This document shows, one piece after another, positions 38,811 to 50,551 of a DNA stretch of 64,000 bases. Numbering within the stretch: position 1 is the first letter of the stretch; each line of letters starts with the position of its first letter. Below the pieces are notes generated by a model. That model had not been told where the DNA came from, ran no database searches, and was given only the letters and a program-made list of their open reading frames with translations. This stretch comes from Leptobrachium leishanense (lineage: Eukaryota; Chordata; Amphibia; Anura; Megophryidae), in contig CM019065.1 in the NCBI GenBank assembly GCA_009667805.1, positions 152,680,101-152,744,100 on the forward strand, in the 5' to 3' direction. Both the position numbers and the translations under genes were made by a program.

Positions 38811-41007
38811 TTTTGGATCCTGTACGGCATCCCAGTGACAAAGAGGCACGATGGGGAAAAGGAGTGGCAAGACACCCGGTAAGGCGGATGGCTCTCTCCA
38901 GACGGACATTAGGGAGTCTTTGTGCGGGGGTCTGAGGAGTCGTGATGACAACCCCCCCTCAGGTCAAGATTGCAGTCTGCTGGAGCTGGAGTCCCAGCCC
39001 ATCCCCCGAGCTGGACAGGAGGAGACGGGGCCCCGTATCTCTCCTGGGGGTGTCCCTGTGGAGGTGGCAAGCGATGGGGCTACCCTGCGCGACCGCCTGC
39101 TCTTGGAGGTACCTTTGGGCACTGGATCTGTCCCAGATTCTAGACACACGACCGCGTCGCCTGCTTGGGCGGTTACCCCAGATGAGTCCCAGCCCTCTAC
39201 GAAGGGTGATATACGCCGTATATTAGACGAGATTCAAGTCGTTTGGAAGGCAGATCTGCACGAGGTGCTGGGCGAAGTCATGACACTGCGGACCACCGTG
39301 GAGTGACTGCAGCATCGTGTTGAGAGGAAGCGGAATCGTCACAGACAGGCCTGGTGACCCGTGTGGACTCCTTACAGACTCAGGTAGATTACCTCTCCAA
39401 AGGCTCTGGAGCTCGTGGAGGCACGTCACAGGCGGCGCAACATACGTTTTCGGGGGATACTGGAGACGGTGCCCTCCACCTCCCTTTTGGATTATGTTAA
39501 GCGAGTGGCCCACTCTCTATTACAATTACCGCCGGACTCGCCGGATATTTTTGGATCGGTGATTCGTATACGCAAAGCGGCGACAGCTCCTGCGGAGGCG
39601 CCAAGGGATCGCGGTCGCCCTAGATATTTCTGTCAAAATGCGCCTGATGACCTTACCAAAGGCCCGATCCATCTTTACTTTTGAAACTGCTCGCCTATCA
39701 CTTTTCGCTGATTTACCCTTCCTTACGATTGTGGCTCGACGAAGATTTTGTGAAGTTACTGCTCGATTGCGATCAGAAGAGGTTCGCTATCGTTGGGGAG
39801 CAGCAGGATCTCTGGTGATTAACCACGGCAACATTCCTCACGTCGTGACTACCCCAGAGGAGGCTTGGGCTCTCTTCCCAAGTATGGGCTTGTACGTAGA
39901 CCACCCGAGACTAGACACCGGCTGAAGCGCGTCTCTGTTGGATGACCTTCCTCTCCACTCCTCGGCCTGGCTCTTGATTCCTGGACTGAGACTGTGTGGT
40001 TTTTTTTCCTTTTCTCCTATCGCCTTTCTTCTCATTAAGACGAATCGTCTCCCTCCTCCTGCGGATGATTCTCTTTATTCCCTGCTGAGTATATTGGTTT
40101 TGTTTCCCCCCTCTCCACGAGGACATATTTTTCACAGCTGAGACTCTTCGCTCCTTTACCACCATTTCCCCTCCCTTCGCTGAGTTACCCTGATTGACAT
40201 TACCTTAGTTTTCTTTTGTCCCCTCCCCCTTCAAATTTTTTTTTTTTTTCTTCTCTCTCTTTTGCGAGGCCTTTTTGGTTACTGATGTGGACTCTGTTGA
40301 TGCTGTTCCCCAGCTGAGGACAATTTTTTCTTCTGTTTGCCATTACTCTGAGACTTTTTGTATCTTTTACTTTCCGATGAGACCCCCCAATTGGGGATGA
40401 TTCTCTGTTGTATGTTACCCTATGCCCGCCCCTTCTCCCCACAATGAGTCCCTCCCTGAGGACATACCTGGATTCTTGGTGGTCCTGATCCCCCCCTCGA
40501 TGACTAGCTGAGACTTAGAGACATTGTTTTTGTCCTTTTTACTGACTCCTATGGTGTGCAGAGTATTTATGATGTCTTAGTGGATGCTGGGGACCTAATT
40601 TCTTCCCCTCCCCCTCCCTTACGTTTTTTTTTTTTTTATTTGGCAGACCGGGACTCCCTTGGGGCGAGCCACTATGGCGACTTTTCCAGATAGGTCTGCC
40701 ATAATTGGCCCTCAAGCCCTTGGCCGCGTGACATTTGCCCTCCATGGCCTCCTTGTCCTTGGACTCTCTGGAGTGAGCCAGGAGAGTCACGTAGATGGCC
40801 TTTGCCATATCCCCCTCTCTACCTTCCCCACCCCCCTTTTTTTTTTCTTTTCTTCTCCCCCTGGTTCCCACTTCTCAGCTCAGTGTCTTGCATTACTACT
40901 CTGTACACCAGCTTTCTCTGCTTGTTGGCCCTGCGAAGCCATTGTTTTTTGTTACACTGGATGTTTTATACTGCCGTCTTTTCAAAATAAAATTTGAATT
41001 ACAAAAA
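38811..41007 (+). mobile_element. ORF1-only L1-type retroelement inserted in the L1
   Basis: The target duplication is AGAAATAGGGACGTTA (38795-38810) and AGAAATAGGGGCGTTA (41008-41023), one mismatch. It contains a decayed ORF1 from 38851 and a 1.1 kb 3' region ending AAAATAAAATTTGAATTACA. It belongs to the same family as 1-929 and has an ORF1 related to the one at 21912. It contains no ORF2. Confidence 0.87.
38851..39925 (+). pseudogene. L1-type ORF1, broken
   Basis: It begins MGKRSGKTPGKADGSLQTDI and runs to a TGA near 39304. Homology to the intact ORF at 21912 continues in another frame (ARHRRRNIRFRGILE near 39418) and again near 39638-39925 (RYRWGAAGSLV). There is at least one stop and two frame changes. 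Confidence 0.87.
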
Positions 41008-41037
41008 AGAAATAGGGGCGTTAAGTCTATCAGCCTG

Positions 41038-41459
41038 TAGAGGAGCTGGCATTCCGCACTCGCGATCGTTATGAGGAATACTCTCGTAAATGGTACTACT
41101 GGTTAAGAGGCTTTGCCACACCACATACTACTGAGGAATCTAGGTTTTTTTTCTGGTGCTTCGCCCCCTCCATACAGTAATCAGATCACCGTTTTAACGT
41201 TCATTTGTCATGGGTTGGTAATGTTGCTCGTAATCCATATCTGTGGTCTCCTGCTGATTTTGTTTAGCGCCATTGTAAGGTTTCCTGCTGCCATTGCCAT
41301 TTCTCCTCTTCCCACCCCTCCCTTTTCTTATTTACTGTTCCATGTACCATTATGCAATTTGTTATTGAGTACTTTATATGACTGGTAATCTACATGTACG
41401 ATGTACTGCCTGTATGTTATCTTTGCTACTTTCATTAAACTTTAATATGTGGGGAAAAA
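41038..41459 (+). mobile_element. 5'-truncated retroelement copy
   Basis: 422 bp with the duplication AAGTCTATCAGCCTG at 41023-41037 and 41460-41474. It ends in an A-run. It is inserted next to the 3' duplication of the 38811 element. The family is L1-like judging by tail and mechanism. Confidence 0.8.
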
Positions 41460-42351
41460 AAGTCTATCAGCCTGGGTCTGAGTGAGAGTGGGTAGCACAC
41501 CAGAAAGGCTCGAACATCATCCAAGGCTGGTCACCCCTTAGGAACGATGCGCCCCTGGTAGAGCTGAGTGTATTACACCACAAAAAGGCTGATATCTCCT
41601 TAGGATCATGGGTCACCTCCCCTCTGTGGTTCCGATGGGACTGAACTGTACAAGCTCGGGTCAGCTGCTAAGCAAGCAAGGTGTCCGACCATCCAGCTTA
41701 TTGCTTTTTTCAAAAAACTTACAGTCGATCCACTTAATCGCTACATAAACCTGCCGAGAGTGGAGAAGATTAAGCTGGCCGTGCATGTCAACTATCTGCC
41801 TTAAGGTCTGAGGATCCGCATTATCATTATGTGAATGCTCCAAGAGACAATGTTTGGAAGTTAACGCAAGCATTTCTTACAGCCAATCACGTTTACAATG
41901 AGAGGCAATAACAATAAGGAATCCCTAAGAACAGCTTTGTGAGCATCCCACGTGTTTAAGAGCAAAAACTTCCCTAAGATCCACCATCAGGGTATTCCAC
42001 ACTTCCTTGTCCAAAAGGTTGGAATCGTTGAAGTGTCGTGAGATGCTCCTCAAGAAGAGAATGAAAGAAATGTTTGTCAGGTGAGGTAGGCGCATATATG
42101 CTAACATGGGTCAGGGGGAGGCCAGCAATCTGACAGTAAACGCCTAGGCGCCTGCCATCCAATTCTGTGAGCAACTGAACACAGAGAAGATGCAATCCCG
42201 AGAGCAAGAGAATCGAAACTCCGGTTTTGTGGGTGTGTCCTATAGCATGATAATGAGATGTGTAGCCCCAGCGCCCAGAATTTAGTTATGGAACTCCTCG
42301 CTTAATGAGTCTCCTGGAGGAAATCCACATCCGCCTCCAACCTCCGATATT

Positions 42352-42481
42352 GGGCAGTATTACATAGTTGGTGCTAACTTAACCAGAGCTGTTGAAAACT
42401 TAAAACCTCCATAGGCTATAATGGCTCTGGGAAGTTTACAACAGCTCTGGTTAAGTTAGCACCAAGTTTGTAATATGGCCC
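42352..42481. mobile_element. 130-bp palindromic MITE
   Basis: Almost fully self-complementary: the arms carry TTGGTGCTAACTTAACCAGA and its complement. The ends are GGGCAGTATTACA and the complement of GGGCCATATTACA. The flanks are ATT at 42349-42351 and 42482-42484. Confidence 0.85.
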
Positions 42482-43739
42482 ATTGTGTTATGGCCATGCA
42501 GGCCCTTCACATTATGTGAAAAAACTCAGAGGGCGCTACCCGTTGAAGTCCCCACCCTGTTGCCATCCTGGCCCTCTCAACCACAACCAGACGAAAAGCC
42601 ATTGAGATGCTGGAGCCGTAGGCGCCCCAACCGGACAAGGGAAAGGAATAGGGAGGGGAAAAAGGGAGAAAGAGAAGAAAGGGTAAAAAAAGACAAAATA
42701 AGAAAGTAAGAGAAAGAACAGAAGAAAAAAAAAGGGACAGTGATCAGACCAAAGAAGGGAGAAGAAGATCAACGTCCGGTGGCAAAAATTAAAGAAAACA
42801 ACACGTAATGCCACTAAGGAACAACTGAGGGAAGGTTTGTCATCCCCGATATGGCTCGCCGATCCATATACATTCCAGAGATCCATTTTGGCAGTAAGTC
42901 TCAGGCTTAACACTGCACGTCATCCACTAGCTGAGAAGACATTGAAACCCCCCCCAGAGCAAATCACAAGCAGTTCACATATATATGCATCTCCCCCACC
43001 TCTCCAAAGAGAGAAGCCCCCACAAAAAATATGAAACCCCCCAAAAATTGCACCTCCCTCCCATCCCCCCATAAAGAAAGATAAACCCTATAACCAGCTA
43101 TGTCCTTGGCACCTCCATACAGAGAGAGGGAGCAAAAACACCCCCACTCTCAGTATAGCAATACAGAACAGTAATCCCACATACTAGCAAAAAAACACAC
43201 AGTCCGAACTATACAATGTCCATGTGGATTATAAAGTAAGAAAAAACAGTAACCCCCCCCCCCGTCCCAGCCGAGGCAGACATCCATAGACCCAAAATCT
43301 TATAGCAGTACACACCAGCAACCCCACTGACAGAAAAGTAGTACAATCCCCAATCCCATGTCATCCACACTGACACCGCTATTTACAATCCGATCCATGC
43401 GATAGTCATGGGCATCCACTCCCATAATGGCTCGTCCTCACCGGGCACCCCTCATCCCCACCAAGGCATCAGTAAGGCCCGGGACCAGGGTCCATGAGAG
43501 AGTGCACAAATGTGACAATCCCGGAATACCCCTGCTGTGTGGTCGGTGTCAGGGCCCGATAATAGCACTTACAAGTACTGAGCAGAGTGTGTTCTATAGC
43601 TTGCAGCTTTCCCCCAAGAACAAGGCTAGACACGTTTTAGGTTGAACTGCAAACAGAATGTGTATATTGTACAAAACACAGGTCATATTTATATCAAGCT
43701 GTCCCCATTGTTCACCTGCCTGCCCTCAGACATCCCAGC

Positions 43740-43985
43740 ACCGGAGCACCGCTGTCGCCTCTGGCCATTGTGCAATCTTTGAATACAATGGCTGCCATTG
43801 CCTCCAGCCATTGCCCAGTCCATGAACACAATGGCGTCCACTGCCTCCAGCCATTGACCAGTCCCTGAACACAATTCTGGCCACTGCCTCTAGCCATTGC
43901 CCAGTTTATGAAATGTCGCCACAGCCTCTAGCCATTGCCCAGTTTATGGAATGCCGACACTGCCTCTAGCCATTGCCCACTCTTG
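43740..43985. repeat. Minisatellite, about 55-60 bp unit
   Basis: Four to five imperfect copies of a unit containing CACTGCCTCTAGCCATTGCC. It lies between ORF1 and the endonuclease of the minus-strand L1. Confidence 0.7.
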
Positions 43986-44239
43986 GAGATGGTTCGTCGG
44001 CAAGGGTCGGGGTCTCAGCTGGCGGAGGCTCTGGGCGAGCAGGGTACATTAGGGAACAGAACCAAACATAGGGACATGTGAAAACAGGTTGTACAACAAG
44101 GGCCAATGGGGTGAAAAAGGTGCAGGGGAAAACAAGGACAAAAAGTTTTTAAATCTGGTGGGACCCTGCAGCCCGTACCATCACAACAAACCAGTGTGAT
44201 AGGAGGGTCAGCCGACCATGAAAATGTCTGCGTCAAAAA

Positions 44240-45148
44240 TCATGGGGAAATACAAGGTTGAAGGGTACGAGAGCAGGGCAGAACAGGAAGACGAGGGCCC
44301 GGCAAATGAGGGAGCACAAAACTGGAGACGTGGAGGGAGCTACAAAGTGCTTCAATGGTGGGGATGACGGGGGTTAGCATGGGCCTGGTGTTGTGGTAAG
44401 TACGGTACCTCACTTCCGCGGCCTCTGTCCTGAAGTGCAAATAGATCTGCAGGCACAGGGATCCCCAACGCCTCCAACAGTTGAGTGCAATTGGCCGGTG
44501 AGCACAGGGAAATGAGGGTCTCCTAATGGGGTTCAATGAGGTGAAACATAAACCCCCAGCGGTACCGGAAACCCTTGTGCCAAAGAAGCTCTGTGAGAGG
44601 CCATTGTGTTCTGCTCTTCTGAATCGTCGAAGGAGCCACATCATTGAAGAGATGCGGGGTAACCCCTCGATGAAGGGTGTGCCATTACGGGCTGCCCGCA
44701 ACAGCGCATCCTTGGTGGAGTAATACCGGCACTTGAGCACCAGGTCCCGTGGGGGTACGTTGGGACCCGGACAAGGGCAGAGGGCTCTATGGATCCTCTC
44801 TAGTTGCACTTCCAACTCCAGGGTGTCAGGAAGCAGGGTGAGGAACAACTAGGAGGTGAAGACCCTAAGGTCTTGTGTCGAGGACATCACAATATGACAG
44901 CTGAAGCGGCGGGACCTGTTGTTCAGGTCCTCTACTTCCTCCTGGAGCTCCACGTATTTGTTGCGGGCCACTTGTAATTCAGCCTGTGCCTCGGCGTGGT
45001 CCATCTCCACTTCCTCCACACAATGCTTGAGTTCGGCTGTGCGGGTCCCCAGTGTGCCAATGTCCATCCGGAGCCTCTCCAAGCATGCTCTGAGGTCAGT
45101 CTGGAGGTCATCTTTTATAGCAAGCAAGAGCTTTAGTAAATCTTGCAT
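44240..45148 (-). pseudogene. L1 ORF1, minus strand, broken
   Basis: The coiled-coil part (LLKLLLAIKDDLQTDLRACL onward, 45148-44852) ends at an in-frame stop at 44849-44851. Translation continues in frame as LELEVQLERIHRALCPCPG, the conserved L1 ORF1 C-terminal region, before a frame change near 44640. Confidence 0.85.
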
Positions 45149-45420
45149 GTCTGCCTAGTACAAGGCTCACCTTCCTGCTGCCTTCATAATGTCCCCTTCT
45201 GAGCACGCTGCCAGTGGGAGTGGAGGAAAACACTGGGCAATGTTGGGTTGGCTCGATTTGCGACTCAACTTGCTCCTGGGCATGACAGGTAACTCCCCAG
45301 GGTACAAAGAAGTCCAGGGCTGATCAGTGGAGGGTAGTGTCAGCTGTGGAAGAGCGGCCTGGGCAGATGCTCAGAGATCAGGCACCCATCTCAGAGCTTG
45401 GCCAAACCACGCCACCTGAT

Positions 45421-46680
45421 GCACCACTGTTTTTAATAAATGACATCCAACCCTATGAGAATCCTTGCTGCAATCAGTGGCCCAACAGGATTTAACCGTT
45501 TAAGACATTACTTATTCAAAATGATGAAAATTGGTGCCTGGGGCATGGTTGGCACTGTTTCTGTGCCAAACTAACCATTGGGCCAGGCTAAAGGCAACTG
45601 TTGATAAAAGAGGGCATTCAACTCTATATAAGGCCATGTTGAAATCAATAGCCCAATGGCATGTAACGCTTTAAAAATATCAGTTACTTATTCAAAATGA
45701 TGAAAATTGGTGATTGTGACATGGTTGGCACTGTTTCTGTGCCAGTCTGACCATTGAGCCAGGCTAAAGACAACTGTTTTAATAAAGGGCATCCAACTCT
45801 ATGAGAATCCATATTGAAATCAGTTGCCCAACGGCAGTTAACCCTTTAAAAACATCACTTATTCAAAATGAAATTTGGTGCCCTGGCATGGTTGGCACTG
45901 TATCTTTGCCAAACTGATCATTGGACCAGGCTAAAGACAACTGTTTCTAATAGAGGGTATTCAACTCTATATAAAGCCATGTTGGAATCAGTTACAGTAA
46001 TGTTGAGGTGAAAGTGCCACAGAAAATATATGTTATCCCCAATCGCTCAACACTTCAAATGGTGGATTCTCTATTGTACCATGCACAACAAAATACAAGT
46101 GAATGTGAAGTATAGCACCAACCAGTTAAGGTTAACCAGAGTATAGGGGTCCATATACAACACACATCACGTATTATATTGCCAAAGGGACCAGTGTGTC
46201 AAAGATATACTGATATAGTCTATTGACCCTTCTTCTGGAGATTACGTGGATCAACTGGAATAAAGCAAAGAAAAACTATTGAGCAGTATGTCTGTTGTAT
46301 ATATAGGTATTATATGGTCCTCACACGAATGGAATATAACTCACAATATTCTGAGTCCTCACCCGACTCTAGGATGTAGCGCCTCACGGGTCTTGTTTTC
46401 ACCTTTCACAGGCGCCCATTCATCATAGACTCCCATTGTGTAGTTGATTCCTGTTGACCTTGAGATATAAATGTGTATATACAGTATATATTAATTATAC
46501 AAAATGATGAAAATCAGTGCCCATGGCATAGTTGGCATTGTTTCTGTGCCAAACTGACCTTTGTGCAATGCTAAAGACAACTGTTTTTAATAGAGGGAAT
46601 CCAACCCTATAATAAGCCATGTTGAAATCAGTAGGCCAAATGGCATTTAACCCTTTAAAAACATCAATTACTTATATGAA
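45421..46680 (+). repeat. Satellite (about 175-bp unit), right arm
   Basis: Four consecutive diverged units (45425-45990) and one more at 46495-46680. Each holds ATGGTTGGCACTGTTTCTGT and a GACAACTGTTTTTAATAGAG-like block. An unrelated 500-bp segment (46000-46490) interrupts the array. The orientation is opposite to the arm at 37040-37268. Confidence 0.85.
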
Positions 46681-47099
46681 CTATTTATCTGAATCAGAAA
46701 CCAACTTCCACGAATAAGAAACTGGCCAAATAAGGAACCAACTTCAGCCTCACCTTAATACAAATCTATTCCTATTACCATTATGAATTACTACTACATT
46801 AACCCCATAAGTAATGAAGTGCTTGTAAATAAGGACACATTTATAGGGGTGTTCTAGAATTTAAGTACACATTTATAGAGTTGTTCTTTGCATCCTTTAT
46901 GTGAAGCCTAGCCTACTCCTTAAGGATTGTCAGTCTCCAAGAGTTAGCAGTCACTGAGCGAGCTATCACATTATTTCTGTTTCTGGTTATTCTTTTTAAC
47001 ATTCCCAAGGAGTAAAAGCCCTTTGGCAATTGATCTGTGTGGTGCACATTTCCTTTCAATTCATGTTATGCCACTTCACATCCCTACGTTGCAGGAACT

Positions 47100-47271
47100 G
47101 TACCAAAATGGCGAACACACGCAGTGTCCAGAGACTTTACAGCGCGTCTCCGTTACGTTTCTTTGACCTTCATAATATGGCGGATTTCTAAAGCCGGCGC
47201 CTCATGATGACGTCTCACCAAGGGACTGGCGGCGGGCAGCTGAAAGAAAGTGGAGCGGCGGGAGCTTATCG
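47100..47271 (+). promoter_or_regulatory. POLD2 promoter and non-coding exon 1
   Basis: A CpG-rich island in an AT-rich setting. It has two AnnATGGCG motifs of YY1 type (47107-47113, 47175-47182), TGACGTCT of CRE/ATF type (47208-47215), no TATA box, and a purine-rich leader ending ATCG before the donor gtgaga at 47272. The next acceptor on this strand is at 50322, just before the POLD2 ATG. The transcription start is not resolved. Confidence 0.6.
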
Positions 47272-47409
47272 GTGAGAGGATGTGGAGAGGTTACATTTGG
47301 TCTTTATGATACGTTTTCTCTGGTAATCCTAGATATCAATTTATTTATTTTAAACCTCTAGGTCTCCCCTTCCTTGAACTTGCATATACTGACAGCCGTA
47401 TATCCATGC

Positions 47410-47545
47410 ACCCAAACACCTATATGATTATTACCTCATAGATTGTAAACTCTTGGGCAGGGTTCTCTCACCCTCTTCCTCCTCATTGTACAGCGCTATG
47501 GAGCTTGTTTGCGCTTTATAAAAACTTGTAACTGTAATAACTAAC
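47410..47545 (+). mobile_element. L2-like LINE 3' tail
   Basis: ATTGTAAACTCTTGGGCAGG to GCGCTTTATAAAAACTTGTA: the same 3' end as at 28240-28300. Confidence 0.75.
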
Positions 47546-47756
47546 CGCTTTCCTGCAGGGGGGGGGGGGCTGCACTCTTTCAGGCAGCAGTTTTCCTGCC
47601 ATGTACATAGAGGAGGAATTCCCTGTATTGTGGTTAAAGGGACATTTCTAGTTGTTTATGTAAATAAATTCGGCGTGGTAAAACATTTCCAAGCTTACAT
47701 TCATTATTTCCTGCCATTCGCAAATTAATTCAGAGTCCAAGGACTTCTTCCTGACT

Positions 47757-47971
47757 TTTTTTTTTTTTTTTTTGAGAACGTATTTTACCAGGAAGGATAC
47801 ATTGAGATTTCTCTCCTTTTCAAGTATGTCCTGGGTGGCGAGTATGTACCGTTAGGTGTCTTGCCCAAGGACACTTACTGGAGAGGTGCTCTTGCTGGGA
47901 TCGAACCCATGTCTCCACAGGCTCTCTCCATGCAGAGCAGTGATGTTACCCTCTACTCCACCCAGCCGGTA
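47757..47971 (-). mobile_element. tRNA-derived SINE with LINE 3' tail
   Basis: On the minus strand it begins near TACCGGCTGGGTGGAGTAGA, has the box B-like GGGTTCGATCCC (47897-47908), and ends in the LINE tail CAATGTATCCTTCCTGGTAA plus an A-run (T-run 47757-47774 on +). The shared tail suggests it uses the machinery of the LINE at 10600-14351. Confidence 0.82.
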
Positions 47972-48713
47972 ACCGTATATGCCCTTTATGTACCAGCTAC
48001 CTCCCTTTTGGCACCTATTCCTGTGCATTATTCTGCAAGGAGTATTATTTCTGTATCGAGGTCTATTATTGCCAGGATGGCAATTTTGAGATGTGCGTGT
48101 GGGTAGGTCTATAGGGGAAGTCTGCGGACTCCCCTTTAGAGTAGGGATAACTCCTTAAAGGCAGAGAATAAATAGCAGCTCTAAATTTGGGGAAAATGAT
48201 TGCTTTAGCCTGGTGCATTATGGAGCTGGGTGATGCGTTCGATTCTACTTTTATGACAATAGCGGAATTTTATTTTTAATTTTTTTTTAATTGATGGAGC
48301 GTCTGCCTGAACATCAGCAGAGCCGACAGGTTCCACAGGTGGTCGAAAAACATACTGGCCCCGCTAGGACGGACACTCTGTCATTTAAAAAATCCAGATC
48401 CCTTTTGCAGAGTAAAATCAAGGTTGATTTTTAATTGTGCAAAAATGAGGGACTTGTTGAGCTCTTGTGCATTAATAGAAGTAAAGACAAGTAGACCGTC
48501 TCTTTTATTACATTTTTAATAGGAGCGCGAATAGGATGCATAGACTGTTTTTGTAAATATCAGGAACATTCCTAAAGTGAAGCTGTTCAGCAAATGTTGA
48601 GACTTGTGGTTGAGGGGTGCCATTTATTTTGAAGGGCATTAACCGCGCCCATGGACACCTTGGATGGGGAAACTCATCACACCATGTGCCTTTTCAATTC
48701 TGTTAAATTAGGT

Positions 48714-48848
48714 GTCGGTAACCTTTTACACCCCCCCCCCTGTTTTAGAACTATATCTGTCATGATTCAAAGCAACTCTTTTTAGGTTGTCTGAGCATCA
48801 TGGGAAATGTAGTTCCAAAGCACCTGGAAGGTTGAGGTTGCAGACCCA
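48714..48848. mobile_element. hAT-like MITE, family C copy
   Basis: Palindromic, with GTAACCTTTTACACCCC on the left and GGTTGAGGTTGCAGACCC on the right. The centre carries CATCATGGGAAATGTAGTTC. Confidence 0.65.
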
Positions 48849-48899
48849 ATGATCTTAGTGGCTAGAATGTTTCTTTCTAAAATGTCCTGACTATGCCCC

Positions 48900-50275
48900 A
48901 AACATATTGGGCTCATTTTTTTACCTCTTCACCCCTGATCTCTCTCCTCCTGTCCTTTCCAAAGTCAGTGACTGTTTATCTGGCATCTCCTCCTGGATGG
49001 CCTCTCACCACCTAAAAGATCAACATGTCCAAGACTGGGCTCCTACTAATTCCTCCCACTATTGCCTCCCCACCTCCTGACTTCTCTGTCGTGGTCGAGG
49101 GTATCACTATCTCCCCATCAAATCCAGGTTCGCTGCCTTGGAGTTTAAGGCCCCGTTCACACCTGGGTGTTTTACAGCGTGTTCCTGCACGCTGTAAAAC
49201 GCCCAAGCATGGAAATCCCATGATTTCCCATGGGGCCGGTTCACACCTGGGCGTTTTACAACGCGCCCGAATGTGCTGTAAAACGTCCTACGCCCAAAGA
49301 AGTACAGGAGCTTCTTTGGGGCGTATTGCAGCACGTTCACGCTGCAGTCTATGGCCATGAACGCGCTGCAATGCGCGTTTTTTACGTTTGCGTGATACGC
49401 AGGTCAAACGCGCATATTGGGCGCGCCAAAAAACACTTAGGTGTGAACCCAGCCTTACACTTGACCCTGCTCTATCCTTCATCCCCCACATCCAGTCTCT
49501 TTCCTCCTGCCGCTACCAGTTGCGTAATATCTCCAGAATTCAGCCATTTCTTACCGCTGACAAAGCAACTCATCCGCGCCCTTGTAATCTCCAGACTCGA
49601 CTGTTGTAATAATCTTCTAGCCGGCCTCTCCCTCTCTCCTGGCTCACCTTCCTACAATCCATTCTGAACGCCTCTGCCAGGCTCATACACCTCAACTGTC
49701 ACTGCTGCTCCCCTCTGCGAGTCCCTTCACTGGCTCCCCATCCAATGCAGAATTAAATTCAAAATCCTTATCCTTACCTACAAAGCTCTCACTAACTCAG
49801 CTCCCCACTACCTGTCCTCACTAATCACCAAATACACCCCAGCCCGCTCCCTAAGGTCAAACAGTGACCTGCGTCTAGCTTCTCCAAGCATCACCTCTTC
49901 CCATGATAGACTGCAGAATTTCTCAGGCGTAGCCCCATTCTCTGGAACGCTCTCCCTCGTACGGTCAGACTTTTCCCTAGTTTCCCTTCCTTCAAACGCT
50001 CCCTTAAAACGTTCCTATTTAGGGAAGCCTACCACCCAATTCACTAATACACCTCACTGCCTCAAACAGTCCATCACTCTCACCTTGTAGTCCTCCCTTC
50101 CTGTTTCCACCCCCAACCCGTCTAGATTGTAAATTCCCACGGTAATAGGGCCCACGTTTCCTCCTGTACTGGTTTATCAAATGTTGTTCAGTCTCAGTGT
50201 ATTGTATCCCTGTCTATATTGTGCCCATTGTTCAGCGCTGCAGAATATGCTGGCGCTATATAAAATAATAATTTT
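48900..50275 (+). mobile_element. Degraded L2-like LINE 3' part, split by a MITE
   Basis: Fragments of the reverse transcriptase C-terminus can be read (for example SRLDCCNNLLAGL near 49592-49630). The end is GCTGCAGAATATGCTGGCGC and TATATAAAATAATAA. It lies just before POLD2 exon 2. Confidence 0.82.
49149..49454. mobile_element. Harbinger-like MITE nested in the LINE
   Basis: The ends GGCCCCGTTCACACCTGGGT and the complement of GGCTGGGTTCACACCTAAGT flank a region with a duplicated end motif at 49226. The flanking trinucleotides are TAA (left) and TTA (right). Confidence 0.7.
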
Positions 50276-50331
50276 CAAAGGATATTTACTTTCCTTTATT
50301 TTGTCCTTTGATCTTTTTGTAGGTTAAAGTT

Positions 50332-50551
50332 ATGTTTACAGACCTTGCTATCTCAGAGGGGCCTGGGCTCCTGACTCCACCATCTGAAGCTGCTTCTACA
50401 TTCAACCGGGTGTCTAATAACCAGTACTCCAACCAGTCGGAGGCGTTCCGACTCGGTGAAAGAAGTTTTACCCGTCAATATGCCCACATCTACGCAACCC
50501 GACTGATGCAGATGAGGCCTCTCCTAATAGAGCGAGCAAAGCAGAGATGGG
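50332..50551 (+). CDS. POLD2: POLD2 first coding exon
   Basis: The exon starts at 50323 after TTTTTGTAG. Coding runs from the ATG at 50332 to the split glycine codon before the donor gtatgc at 50552. Confidence 0.95.

Larger units (their letters stand above)
37269..45420 (-). mobile_element. L1-clade LINE, minus strand, broken and interrupted
   Basis: On the minus strand from the 5' end near 45420 I read an ORF1 (45148-44240), an endonuclease region (about 42210-41900), a reverse transcriptase (41474 down to about 37880) and a C-terminal GGLGVPRFLYYKAAQL block near 37600-37500. The 3' end stops without an A-tail at the satellite. The L1 is split at 38811-41007 and 41038-41459 by later plus-strand insertions; skipping both brings DRLNVPISDEEIE together in frame. 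Many frameshifts are present. Confidence 0.88.

Noticed and set aside
43740..43985. Possible CRISPR array or regularly spaced repeats
   Set aside because: The units are imperfect and contiguous without unique spacers, and the genome is eukaryotic; it is a minisatellite.
47880..47970. A tRNA gene
   Set aside because: Only a box B-like match and a degenerate box A are seen, joined to a LINE tail; it is a SINE.
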